64,000 bases of DNA from Berberis thunbergii (Eukaryota > Streptophyta > Magnoliopsida > Ranunculales > Berberidaceae): contig QNQO01000509.1 of NCBI GenBank assembly GCA_003290165.1, positions 536,001-600,000 of the forward strand, read 5' to 3'. Shown here in pieces: positions 53,030-64,000 of this stretch. The first letter of the stretch is position 1. Every line of letters begins with the position of its first letter. A program made the translations under genes and the position numbers. The notes beneath the pieces were generated by a model. It saw only the letters and a program-made list of their open reading frames with translations, did no database searches and was not told where the DNA came from.

Positions 53030-53878
53030 TGCTTCAAAACCTATAAAAATCCCTCCTTTATAAAAAATCTCAAACACCCAAATCCATATTTCACTGAAAT
53101 CTCAAGAGTCGATGCTCTGACAACAAAAGGGGTGATGGGTGTTCAATGGATATTGTAAAAAAAAGTAACCTTTTTAGGAGAGGGCAGAAGAAAAGGGAGA
53201 TATTTTGATGGTGTGGGTATCTGTATTTGAGGTAGAAAATGAGGAAAGGCGAAAAAATCGAAGGCGTTCTGAAAGAAAAACCTGGTGACGAAGGGTCTCT
53301 CTTCAGTTGTTGAAGAAGAGAGGGTGCGTGGGGTTTAATAAGTTTCTACTACATTTCTTTGGCTCTTTTTTTTTTTTTTTTTTTTTGGCTGCTTTGCCAT
53401 ACAAAGTTGGCTCTTTGTTGGTGTGAATGGTTAGGTAAACATAGGTGTCTTTGCATAGTGTAAGCATTACTTACACCCCATCTTTCTACTAGAGCACCAA
53501 TCATGAAAATTCACGAGCTCGAGGAAGATCGTGAACCTCGAATGAACATTAAAGTTTTATGCGAGCGAACGCGTGTGTGTTGGGGGAAGGGGTATGAAAG
53601 CATTGCCCGCGACTAACCCAATGTTTGGAGGTGTTGCCTATTTTTGACCTACCCACAATTGTAATGTGTTAGTGTTGTCAATTCGTCCGAATAATTCACG
53701 TTGGTCAATTGAGTTTACTCACACCCTCTATGATTCAACGTTCACATCGTAACAAATAATTTTAAACAAAATTGATGAACATCGAAATATTCCGAATGTA
53801 TAAGCAAAATGTGACTATGTTCATTTTGACATATTTTATTCAAAAATTATTTTAAGAGATGTAATATTCAAGTGGCCC
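53030..53878. other. BT1 promoter/leader side and spacer
   Basis: It probably holds the BT1 5' UTR and promoter on the minus strand. A poly-T run lies near 53367-53388. No gene seen. Confidence 0.4.
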
Positions 53879-53978
53879 ATAGCATAACAGCTCAACGGTT
53901 AGAGTTTGGCGGATGGTACCATTAGGTTATGGGTTCAAACTCAGCTTGCGAAGTCAAAGTATCATTCAAAGTGTAGAA
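53879..53978 (+). mobile_element. tRNA-derived SINE-like fragment
   Basis: A box A-like run (CAGCTCAACGGTTAGAG, from 53888) and a box B-like run (GGGTTCAAACTC, from 53931) are spaced as in tRNA-derived SINEs. No A-tail or target duplication is visible, and the 3' side is cut by the next MITE. It is likely a truncated SINE rather than a tRNA gene. Confidence 0.5.
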
Positions 53979-54185
53979 TTTTACAAAGAGCAGTTCTACA
54001 TGGCGAGGAAACGAGCGAGGGGAGGGAGGTGGCGGGGTGGGGACCGTTCACCTCCCTCGAGATGCATGCGCAAAAATTGATGGCATGCATCCCGAGGGAG
54101 GTGAACGGTCCTCACCCCGCTACCTCCCTCCCCTCGCTCGTTTCCTCGCCCACTTCCTCGACGTTTAGAATTTCTGTTTTACAAA
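53979..54185. mobile_element. Hairpin MITE (hAT-type), copy 3
   Basis: The element spans 53988-54176 (189 bp), flanked by TTTTACAAA (53979-53987, 54177-54185; 8-9 bp). The arms pair almost completely: GGCGAGGAAACGAGCGAGGG against CCCTCGCTCGTTTCCTCGCC. A CTCGAGATGCATGCG centre lies between them. The tips are CAGTTCTACATGG and the complement of AGAAATTCTAAACG. Confidence 0.85.
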
Positions 54186-54578
54186 ATTGCTAGTACTTAA
54201 AGTGCAATTTCACACATTTTTGCGAGGTCTAATGTAGGTGACAATGTTTATTTACATCACTTATAAGTCGCGAGTTCCACAAATGATTGCGTCTCCCCCC
54301 TCTGCATTGACTAACATTTTATGAAGTCCATTTTGGACTGAAAATATAATGATTACTTCAGCTAAATTAGAATTGTTTCAACATACCAACACTGCTTATC
54401 AAATTTAAGCTAATTTTGATAGCTATTGGGGGGTTTTGGAAGAACTTGTATTCTCATCCCATATGCTTGGGCATAATTGTTACCACAAGAATTAGATAAA
54501 GTTCTTGCTGTTGTTGTTGTTGTTGTTAAAGATGTTGATCTCATCTGAAAGCAATGTGCATTTTGTCACCTAATTCCC

Positions 54579-54758
54579 AAGTCCAGTGTGTATATTCACC
54601 TACCCTTCCTAGCTAACAAAACTTATTAGAACCCTTCTAGGGGGCGAGGGAACGCGTGAGGGAGAGGAGTGAGGGATGGGTGTAGGTGAATATACACACT
54701 GGACTTATTCCCTCTCTCTCGCATATTCCCTTGCCCCCTATAATTTCTGAAACTTATT
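54579..54758. mobile_element. Hairpin MITE (hAT-type), copy 4, with an inverted copy of flanking DNA
   Basis: The element spans 54628-54750 (123 bp), flanked by the exact 8-bp repeat AACTTATT (54620-54627, 54751-54758). Its tips AGAACCCTTCTAGGGGGCGA and CCCCTATAATTTCTGA resemble the other copies. Its centre holds a 25-base exact inverted copy (54682-54706) of DNA lying outside the element at 54579-54603. Confidence 0.8.
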
Positions 54759-57679
54759 CATAGTTTTGGATCTTGTATTTCTTTATCAACCCGAATCATC
54801 ATCATAAAAAATAATAATAATGGATGTCCCTGCTCGACAAGGATGTCAGTGAGAGGTCATTGAAATACCTTGATTTCAAATTATAACAAGTGCTAGCTAC
54901 TACATTATGGTAACCACCACCAACACCAAAAACTCAACTCATTTTTCATAACTCGAAATGCAGGCGTAGATTTGAGCTATAACTTTCACATGTTTATAAG
55001 CTTTCCCTTTGTGTTTGGTTGATTTCATTAAAATAGAGAAACTTCCCTCATCATTCCTACCTTAAAATTGGTATTTGAAAGCTCTCTACCTACGAAGGTG
55101 ATAAGTTTACAATTTAAAAGAGTCTAGTAAACAAAATCGGCCATGCATTTATTCAAAACCCGTCAACTTTGGCATACTCTTTGTTGCATAATCACTGTCA
55201 AGAATCAAGATGTACATGCACCATCTTTTGCAACGTTTTCAACCTGATTTTTTCTTTACTCTTTTGATGGAAATTGAAAGCAAATCTGCAGTAATGCTCA
55301 ATCATTCACAACGGTAAGGAGTTAACCATTGGAATAATTAATATACTAAAGATGACAGCAAAACATCTACATAGCTAGGACAGCGACATGGGATTTTCTC
55401 TTCGATTGGGCTATTATGAGCATCTTTAGGATGATGAATTGTATTGGGCCTGACTTGGCACGGGCCTGACTCTCTAGAATTGTCTAAGATGACAAATATA
55501 TAGCTGAGTTATCAGCACTATGGTGTAGGCGTGCTCAATGGTGGACTCAGGATTTTAGTCAGAGGGCAAAATAACAAATAATTATTAGTTAATAATAGTA
55601 GTTATCAATGGCGGAGCAAAACAAAAATCCTACTCAAACTAGTAACTAATAAAAAAATACATCTATCAAAAATACATTCAATATACCAAATTGAATCCAA
55701 TTGTTAAAGTTTAAGCCAAAATAAGGTTACAATATCGATAACCTTAGCAATGGCAAATGAGTGTAATAACTATAATATATAACTAAAATCACAAAATAAT
55801 TAGGATAAGTATCTAACTGGAACTTTAAAAAAATCTGAAATTTACAAACATAATAAGTGGGCTACTAATATGAGCCTCAAATTTTGTATAATATGAGCCT
55901 CAAATTTTGTATAAGTGGGCTACTAATATGTATTGTCATTGAATTATATAGTTATTATTGTAGATATTAATTTTAAAATTTTTTTGTTGGAGGTTTTCTA
56001 TCACTTGTAACAAACAATTTTTTTTTTTTTTTACTATTTTACAATTATATATAAAATTGCATTGAAAACAAAAAAAGTAGGGGCAAGTCACAATGACAGA
56101 CATAGTAATTGTCAATAGCCATTAAAAAATCATAAGCTTCACGAGGACCGAAAAATAAGTTTTTATCAAACTAAACAATTTTTTTTTTATGTTTGCAAGT
56201 ACTAATAAAATTGGATTGAAAGTTAAAAAGATTAGGCGAGTAACAATGATGGAGAATAGTAATTAACAATATACATTAAAATATATAGTTAATATTAATT
56301 GTCAATGGGCATAAAGAAATTTTACGCTTCAAGATTATCGAACTCGGTTCGTTTACTATATTTTATTATACATTGTATAATTGATTTTTTGTAATGATTA
56401 ATATGCTGACCCCTCCTACCCCTTAGTAGTTCTGCCCCTGGATGCGCTCTACATGCGCAAATATTCAATATTTTTTATTTTCTTACAATAATGTAATAAT
56501 AAAAAATATTATAATTTAATTTATATACAAAATAATTATATATAATTTAAGGGCCTATATATAATTTATAAATAAATAAGAAGATTCAAATAAATTATGT
56601 TTGGGGCGTGGGTATAATTAATTAATATTTGATAAATGCTGATTTTGATTGTAAAATTATGAAATGTGGAAGGCACAACTAAAAATCCAAAATGTAAGGG
56701 TTTTTTTTTTTTTTTAATTTCTAGATAATTGGATGGGTTCAAATAAATTATAAATAGGGCTAAGGTATAATTAATTAATGTTTACAATGGTTGGCTTTGA
56801 TTGTAAATAGTTTAAATTTGAAAGGTGAAATGGTAAAAAAATAATGTAATAGTGTTTTCATTCGAATGACATAAACACCCTTATTACTTTTCCCCACCTT
56901 TTTTCTTGTAAATACCATAGAATTGGAAAGGCAAATAGAAATGGAAAATCAAGTTGAATACACACATTTCACTATTCACAAGGGAACAATCATTATAGAG
57001 TGCTTCTACAGTGCACTAGTTTTTTGCTTGGTGCAATCAGGCACCATTGAATTGCATCGAGATTACACCAGGCAAAAATCCAGTGCACTTTGGAAAAACC
57101 GATCATTATATAGTTCATATTTGCCCCATGACTTTGTAGGTTATATCCCAGTATTGTTTATATAACATTGGATTGCTCATATTGAGCTTTGAGTATTGTT
57201 GGGCTAGCTTAGAGCACTGTTTTATGATTGGGGTTAGTAAAGTTTGAAAACTTTTGAGAGAAATTGAGGTGCTTTGTGAGTATTGGTAAGTCTCAACACT
57301 GAGCAGAATTTCGTATCAGGGTGCATAGACTAAATATCCCATTGAATCAAATTTTACATTGACAAGTACCTTTGCCATGGATAATTTTTTTTTATGGTGA
57401 GGAAACTTTTTGGTTGTTCTTTGCAATTCGAAAAAAAAAATGCTAGAAAATTAGATTTTTGCAATCATGTTTTGCAATCAGGATGACGTGTCATGATCTG
57501 TAAAGAGTGATGAAATCTCCAAAGATTTTATGTGTATCTCAAAGTTGTAAAAAACTCATCTAATGATGCCGCATCATTATGATTGCAAAACATGTTTACA
57601 AAACATGATTTCCTAATCTCGCTAATTCGAAAAACGTTTCCACAATGGATTGCTATAGCAGTTAATAAATGCACTTTGG
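54759..57679. other. AT-rich intergenic DNA, possibly with a decayed DNA transposon
   Basis: No gene recognised. The stretch CAATGGTGGACTCAGGATTT (55539 on) and the inverted-looking TTCTGCCCCTGGATGCG (about 56433-56450) resemble the ends of decayed hAT elements, about 0.9 kb apart. The interior is very AT-rich and noncoding. Confidence 0.3.
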
Positions 57680-57874
57680 TATTTCAATCAGAAATTCTAA
57701 GTGTTGAGGAAATGAGCGAGGGAAGTGAGGTGGCGGGGTGGGAGCCGTTCACTCCACTCGAGATGCGTGCATTGACTTTTTGCGTGCGCATCCCGAGTGA
57801 GATGAACGGCTCCCACCCTCGCCACCTCACTCCCCTCGCTCATTTCCTCGCTGTGTAGAATCACTCTATTTCAA
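57680..57874. mobile_element. Hairpin MITE (hAT-type), copy 5
   Basis: The element spans 57688-57866 (179 bp), flanked by the exact 8-bp repeat TATTTCAA (57680-57687, 57867-57874). The ends TCAGAAATTCTAAGTG and GTGTAGAATCACTC match inverted. The arms GAGGAAATGAGCGAGGGA / CCCCTCGCTCATTTCCTC pair, with CTCGAGATGCGTGC at the turn. It is closest to copy 3 at the sequence level. Confidence 0.87.
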
Positions 57875-58840
57875 TTATAGATGTGAATGTGTAATTATTC
57901 AAATTATAGAATTTTATTTTGTATATCCAATGTGATATTCATCATTAATTTTCTTTAATGAAAATCTTTTATTGGATTAGATGAAATTTTGTTTAGCGAT
58001 TGGTGTTTTGTATAGTTATTTATGTAGTGTTCAAATTAAAAAATATGTTAAAGTAATTAATTATTATATTATCAATTATGACTCATCACTCTGTACCCTT
58101 AAAAAAAATCTTGGCTTCATCACTGCGATAGACTTGTATCTCATCTCAATTATCAAGTGTTTTTGCTTGCACATATCAATTTATTACATTTGTTCATTTC
58201 AAACACTTTAGCTCATTCATCAAATTAGATCATAGATTTCGAGAAAAAAAAATATAGTAAAATTAATATACAAGCATGAGGAAACGGAAATATCAAAACC
58301 CAACCAGATAAATAATGGAAAAGTACTCTAAGATCCATCATCCATGATAAACTTGTAATTTGAAATAAAAACTATAACACATGCATGGTAGTCTAACATG
58401 ATATTCCCTTAATGACAAGGACTTAGCGAAGCGAGCGTAACCCATATCGGTTGTACCCGTGCAAATGGGTTTTGCTCGAGGGGAAAAAAAAAGAGGATAG
58501 GTAGGGGAACATAGAGAACATGAAGAGACGAAAAGAAGAACAGGGGAGAAGAAGAATAAGAACATGGGAGAAGAAGAGAATAATGGCTAGGTGAGGCAAT
58601 GGTGGTGAGGCGAGGTTAATGGGGCGAAGCAGTGTAGTGGGTGTTATTCCCTGAGAGAGAAGACATGGAGATAAGAAAAAGGTGGTGAGTACATTGATTT
58701 ATTTATATTTGTTGTCTCCTCCAATAGGTGGTGGTGTGGTTCAGATAACTGGTGATGTGTTTCAGAAAGTAGGAAGTAATTGGTGGTGTAAAAAATTCGT
58801 TGTGCCATGTGACATTAATTGGTATCCAATAAATTGATAT
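57875..58840. other. Intergenic, no gene recognised
   Basis: AT-rich, then GA-rich. Open frames here have no family similarity. Confidence 0.4.
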
Positions 58841-59017
58841 GTTTTTTCAGAGTAATTCTAGCTGGCCTAGAAAACCAGCTTGGGGGGCCAAATGTATTAT
58901 TTTGCCCCCTCTTTAACCACCTTTTTCAAAAATGTATTTAAAGAAAGGGGGGCAAAAATATATTTTTCCTTAACGAGACTGGGGGACCCAGGCCACCTAG
59001 AATTACTCGTTTTTTTC
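58841..59017. mobile_element. Hairpin MITE (hAT-type), copy 6
   Basis: The element spans 58849-59008 (160 bp), with ends AGAGTAATTCTAGCTGGCC and GGCCACCTAGAATTACTC. Flanks are GTTTTTTC (58841-58848) and GTTTTTTTC (59009-59017), an 8-bp duplication with one extra T. The arms share GGGGGGCAAA... / TTTGCCCCC. The tips agree with the family, while the GCGAGGAAA block is missing. It lies within 250 bp of the SEC11 start codon, in its promoter or leader. Confidence 0.78.
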
Positions 59018-59258
59018 AATCAAGTGTCACTGCCTCAGCATGTCCATGTCCACTTGTCGTCCTTCCATTGGACCAAACAGATCATCCAAAATCCCGGGGC
59101 CCCATATTAAAATCACCCAAACAACCCGTTTCCTTTTTCTCTGGTTACAAATCCGATCCCGGTCCCACCGCACCTCTCACTAGTAGTAGTCTCTTCTTCA
59201 GACTCGCGAGTTGCAAATCAAATCAACACTGCGAAGCGAAGAAGAAACGCAAAGCAAA

Positions 59259-62200
59259 ATGGGTTGGATCGGAGAGACCGTAGAGTCCATTAAATCTATA
59301 CAGATCAGACAGGCTTTAACACAAGCGATCAGTCTTGGTTAGTCATCTCGATCTTGTTTATTTTTTTCAATTTTCTTTAGGGTTCTTGTTTTCTTGAAAG
59401 CATTTGATCTTTGAATCGAAGATGTTAGTTTCGTAGATTTGATGAAATTTGTCTTTGTAAATCTTTGTTTTAGGTATGATTGTGACATCGGCTTTGATAA
59501 TATGGAAAGGATTGATATGTTTGACTGGAAGTGAGTCTCCTGTTGTTGTTGTGCTTTCTGGGAGCATGGAACCTGGCTTCAAGCGTGTGAGTTCATTTCG
59601 CGAAAATTTTGTTCAATTTTCTTGTTTTCAGGAAGAAAATGAGAGTAATTGTTTAGACTTGATGAAGAAAATGGGGATATCATTAGGATGAGATTTGCAT
59701 GATTAGTGGTCAAAGGGAGTTTTCAAACACAATAGGTTGTATATTGTAAGCATTTTTCATTTTAGGTTCTTTTATATGTCTTCTTGTAATAATTTGATTG
59801 CCATATAAGTTTATTCCTAAGCTTGGATTCTTGTTATATACTTATATGGTAAGCTTAAGAGAGTGCAACATAGGTACAATTCTGTAGTGTTAACAACACT
59901 GGAAAAGAACAAGGAAATTGATTCTCACAGCATAACTTGATCGTGTAGGTATTTGATCTGATTGTTTAGTCTCATTATGTGTATCTCATAATTACGAGGA
60001 AATTGATTTTTACACAAAATTCCATCCTGTAGTCGTATTGGAACAATATATTGACCTGTATGGAGGACTGAATATGTGAACATTCATTCTGTTTGGGATA
60101 ATTCATTTATTATGAATCATTAGAACAAGGTGGTATAAGGTTAATCTTAATGATCCATAGAAAGTGGGTGTGGGCTTGGCTCCTCCATCCATTGGGCTAG
60201 GTAGTGTGGAGGGAGAGAAATGACAATTTTTAGGGTGTTTCTAAAGATGTTCATGCCATTTGGGTTGAAAATAATATCACTTTGTGGGTTTGGGGACACA
60301 TGGGGTATTTTCAAAAATACCAAATTCTTCTCCTGTATGTTTGATTGGGGAGAAATAGTCAGATTGTATATTTTCGTTCCCCATTGTGCAGATATAAATA
60401 CAATATTATATATATATATATATATATGCACGATACATGTATTGTATCCAAAGCCTCATAGCCTCATAGATATAGTGCATAATATCTTACGATGCGCAGA
60501 TATAGGATGATGCAGGGATGTAACATCCTTGTAAGTGGCGTGAATGAATAGATGGATGATAGGTAATAGTTTTTTAACATGTACTACACAAGTCATATAT
60601 CAATGGAAGTGTTTTATGGGACTTCCTTGCTTGAATAAATTTATTTTATGTTTTTTATATACTTAATTTAATATATACTTTTATTTCTATATATTTAATT
60701 TTCGCCATATCATACGATACACGATATGTTATGATTTATGTATCTTAATTTAGGTTTTCGATAGACAATACGAAAAACATTTTGATAACTACTATGTTCA
60801 TATGGCATTGTCAAGAGTGTGAAAAAATATAAAAGATAAAAATAATATATTTAAAAGATCGAAAAGAACAGACAAAGAAGATCAAAGAAAAATAACAAGC
60901 ATAACTAAAAAAGAGGGAGAGCAGTACATGATGTTGAATTAATTAATATTGTTACAATTTGTCTTGAATTTTGACATGTGATGTTTATTACTTAAATATG
61001 CATTATTCCCTCCTTTTAACACAGACATGAGTAAGATGGACAGAGAAAGTTTTTATTTTTATTTTTTTTTTATAAAAAAATCAAAATTTCTAATTAGTCT
61101 CATTTAATTATCATATCACTATGATTGGCCTTTTAATGATTTGGCTACATAGTAAATAAGACAACAAGACAACTTTGTACTGTATTTATTCTATCTGTTG
61201 ATGTTGGTCTTCTACTTTATTGATTACTGATGGTTCTTTAACATCTCATTCGAGAAATTACAGCCTATGGTATATATATTATTAATTTATCATGTTTCTT
61301 GCAGGGTGATATTCTTTTCTTACACATGAGCGACGATCCTATCCGTGTTGGGGAAATTGTAGTGTTTAAAATTGAGGTATGTGTTTTTTTTCTTCCCTTC
61401 ACCCGCCACCCACCCCTCTTTCTTGTGTCAGCTACTCGTTTACTCCCGTTTTTAATTATGAATGCATGAACAACATGATAAGGCTAATTATAGCATTATA
61501 AATTTATCTTTTGAAAATGTTTTATCCATTTGACACTTTTAAGTACTCACTCTAAATGCAAACCAGACATCTTGACTAATATATATATAGCAGTGTAGTT
61601 AAGGCGTTGAGGCGGCGGGGAGGCGGATGACCTTGAAAACGCCTCAGAGGCGAGGCGGTAGGCGAGCCGGACGCCTCACTTCACTGAGGCGGTCTTTAAC
61701 ATTTTTTAAAGATATTTTATTATAATAAATTGAAACACATTTAGATAAGTAATATTCATCATCATTTTGATAACTTGCATATGCTAATATGTATAAAAAG
61801 TCATACAACTATTTAGAATTGAAATAGAAACATAATAAAGTTGCATAACATAGCAAAAAGATGCACTACATAAGTGTACTTAACTTGCCTATCCACTAAA
61901 TCACTAAAAAAGAAACAAACAAGAAAAACATCAAAGCATAATGTAAACTAGTTCATCAACTTCTCATTAGTTTAACTTTAGAAATTTGAAACAGTGTTTG
62001 GAAAATTAATGGTTGAATTTGAAACAGTGTTTGGAAAATTGCAATTTGGTGAGGCATCGCCCAGCAGGTCTCATTGGTTTAACTTTGAAAATTTGCACCA
62101 AATTTCGATCCATATACTAAAATATTACGATCCATACACTGAAATATTACTTATTATTGTTTATTGTGAAAAAAAACGCAGCAGAACAGATCATATAAAA

Positions 62201-63343
62201 AAAGGAGCAGAACAAATCATATAAAAAAACACATAACAGATCATTAAGAAAAAGAGTAGAACAGATGATATAAAAAAGAATAGAACGGATCATTAAAAAA
62301 AGCTGCAGAACAGATCATATAAAAAAAAACACAGGAAGGAGAGAGAAGAAGAAGAAGAAAAAGGAGGAAGAAGAAGAGAGGAAACATCCTGATATGAAAG
62401 AGACAACACCTAATTTGAAGAAGAGGAACTTGATTAGAACGAGAAGAACACACACAACAACAACAATAGCCCCCAAGGAGTCGTTCTCTTGTTTAAAACT
62501 CTAAATACCCCCATCTTAACCTTAAAAGACAAGTGGGCTGCAATAGGCTTTTGATTTTTAAGCTGTAAATGGGCTGAGGCGAGGCGTGAGGCGGTCCGAG
62601 GCGGACGCCTCACTTCACCGCTTCGCCTCGCAACATTTTGAGGCGCTTCTTTGCCAAAACGCCTCAAGGCGCGCCTCAGGCGCGCCTAGGCGTCCGCCTT
62701 AACAACACTGATATATATAGAGAGAGAGAGAGAGGAACCAATCTAGATCTCACTGAGTTAGTTCCTTTTGGGTTAATGGCATAAAAAGGTGAGTCTCGAT
62801 AGCTGTTAGAGGTCTTTGTCTCTGAAGGTTTTAAACTTTGATATGTATTCTGATTATCGTGAAGATATAGCATTAAATAAAAGAAAAGCAGCAAATTGGA
62901 TAAAGGAAAGGGTAAGGGCCGGTCCAGAACAAACTTTCCTTACCATTCTACTTAGAAGTTACGGAAATAATAGAAAACATTTCAATCAAAAAAATTAAGT
63001 AAATGAAAATTCTGTACTGGTTTCAGTTTTCCCTGCAGAAACCCAGCACTTGTGGAATTATTTGCGAACCAGTTGTCTAAATTGCATCTGGCTTTGTCTA
63101 CCCTGTTATTTATATTTTTAGTTTGTCTTTGTTTCCTTGGTATATTACTGTAAACATCCAATTGAATATTGCACGAGGTATTTGTTCTTTATGGAGAAAC
63201 CTACGTCTTCTTTGATCAATAAATTATCTATATTGTTTTTATTTTGGTTTTTTTTTTTTACCCCTATTTCTAATATAATAAAATCACCTTTTCTTATTGT
63301 GTTTCAGGGACGTGATATTCCAATAGTCCATCGAGTTATCAAG
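59259..63343 (+). CDS. SEC11: Signal peptidase complex catalytic subunit SEC11 (5' part; runs off the window)
   Basis: Four exons are visible: 59259-59337, 59474-59586, 61305-61376 and 63308-63343. They encode 100 residues, and the next exon lies beyond 64000. [20 protein letters not shown] is the cytosolic start, followed by a membrane segment ([19 protein letters not shown]). Next are the catalytic serine in [20 protein letters not shown] and the catalytic histidine in [12 protein letters not shown], the Ser-His dyad of family S26B. The enzyme removes signal peptides in the ER membrane. The plant protein is about 180 aa, so roughly the last 80 are missing here. Splice junctions are GT-AG and in phase. 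Intron 2 has a TA microsatellite (about 60408-60427) and intron 3 a DNA transposon. Confidence 0.93.
61581..62720. mobile_element. Non-autonomous DNA transposon with GCGCCT-rich ends in SEC11 intron 3
   Basis: The element spans 61591-62710 (about 1.12 kb), with ends CAGTGTAGTTAAGGCG and CGCCTTAACAACACTG as inverted repeats. Subterminal arms are packed with GAGGCG / CGCCTC motifs. It is flanked by ATATATATAG on both sides (61581-61590, 62711-62720). The flank is TA-rich, so the true duplication may be 8-10 bp. The interior is AT-rich with a short tandem repeat. It has no transposase frame. The CAGTG...CACTG ends and architecture are like the element at 25353-25995. Confidence 0.75.
62178..62330. 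repeat. Tandem ~22-33-bp repeat AGAACAGATCATATAAAAAA
   Basis: The motif (G)CAGAACAGATCATATAAAAAA or a near variant occurs about six times inside the preceding transposon. Spacing varies and the copies are imperfect. Confidence 0.7.
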
Positions 63344-64000
63344 GTAACATATATTAATATGTATTGATATTTTGAAATATTTTCCGATGACTAACCTTGT
63401 TAAGGGTTATGATGAAAACAATTTTGAGTTAGACTGCCATATATATTCTGATGCTTTGGGTGCAACTTCTTACTTAATTTATTATGATGCTGGTGGATTT
63501 GGGATATATGTCTCATATGAAAGGCAAAAAGAGTACCTGGGGATCTCTTAACCATACAAAAGTTTCATGGTGATCACGTTGCTTGTGGCTAACTCTTAGA
63601 TATGTGATAATATCTTCTACATGCTTGGTTCTGGCATGTAAAACTGGGTTAGAAGCAGGCGCTATAGCACTTAGGTTATGCCATATCAAAAGAGGTTGCG
63701 GAAGATGAATGTGTAGTTAATTGAGAGAACAAAACCATGTGATTTTAGCCACAGTTTGAGCAAGTGATCTATATGCCTAGCAGAAGCAGGAGGATGCAAA
63801 AGTCACTGGTAGATATTCTGTGAGTGGGACAACCACCGCATTCTGCATCAGAAAAAGTCAGTAACAGACGAAGAACCTTCTCCAAGTTAATATGTGAGAG
63901 TCCAAGTATATGTATGACATCAGTCGTGTGAGTGTTCTTTGGAGTATGCATGTATGTACCGGGGCACTTGGTTTATAGGAAAAGATAGATGAGGCCCTGT
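63344..64000 (+). other. SEC11 intron 4, truncated by the window end
   Basis: Starts with the GT donor after VHRVIK. No further exon is recognised before 64000. Confidence 0.7.

Noticed and set aside
52577..53158. 193-codon plus-strand frame over BT1 exon 1
   Set aside because: Antisense shadow of the BT1 coding exon.

Overview
The window is nuclear DNA of a flowering plant, most likely a eudicot. It is AT-rich, its genes carry many GT-AG introns, and its proteins match plant families closely. It is also dense in transposons: LTR elements, tRNA-derived SINEs and many short hairpin MITEs. I cannot name the genus. No bacterial-style features are present. Exons were placed by eye from reading frame, splice consensus and remembered family sequence.

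Layout. 1-16 kb is transposon-rich and poor in genes. It holds a solo LTR (1190-2882), two tandem-repeat arrays, a SINE-like fragment, an F-box/LRR relic (minus strand, near 7.2-7.56 kb), a hairpin MITE, and a Ty3/gypsy-type LTR retrotransposon (9901-14408, minus strand) inserted in a broken gene for a cysteine-rich secreted protein. 16-64 kb carries six recognisable host genes: an F-box/kelch protein of the SAGL1 (At1g55270) type with two frameshifts (17857-21584, +); a Sel1/TPR-like protein, probably mitochondrial (24075-33129, +); a DDX3/Ded1-type DEAD-box RNA helicase of the RH37/RH11 group (36212-41265, +); an Alba-domain nucleic-acid-binding protein (43341-48121, +); a BRITTLE1-type adenine nucleotide carrier (49257-53029, -); and the 5' part of the SEC11 catalytic subunit of signal peptidase (59259 to beyond the window, +). 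These are unrelated housekeeping or regulatory genes and do not form a pathway cluster.

Most notable: the retrotransposon at 9.9-14.4 kb has lost its protease and nearly all of its reverse transcriptase. In their place, in frame, is about 1.07 kb of intron-free coding sequence from a host glycerophosphodiester phosphodiesterase-like gene (GDPDL, the SHV3/SVL family of cell-wall proteins). It is flanked by a Gag N-terminus on one side and an RNase H-integrase tail on the other. LTRs, target-site duplication, primer-binding site and polypurine tract are all visible, so this is a recent insertion of a gene-capturing, non-autonomous element. Second, six short hairpin elements of one family are spread over the window with 8-bp target duplications, five exact and one differing by a single T (hAT-type MITEs). 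A 1.5-kb foldback element has the same termini.
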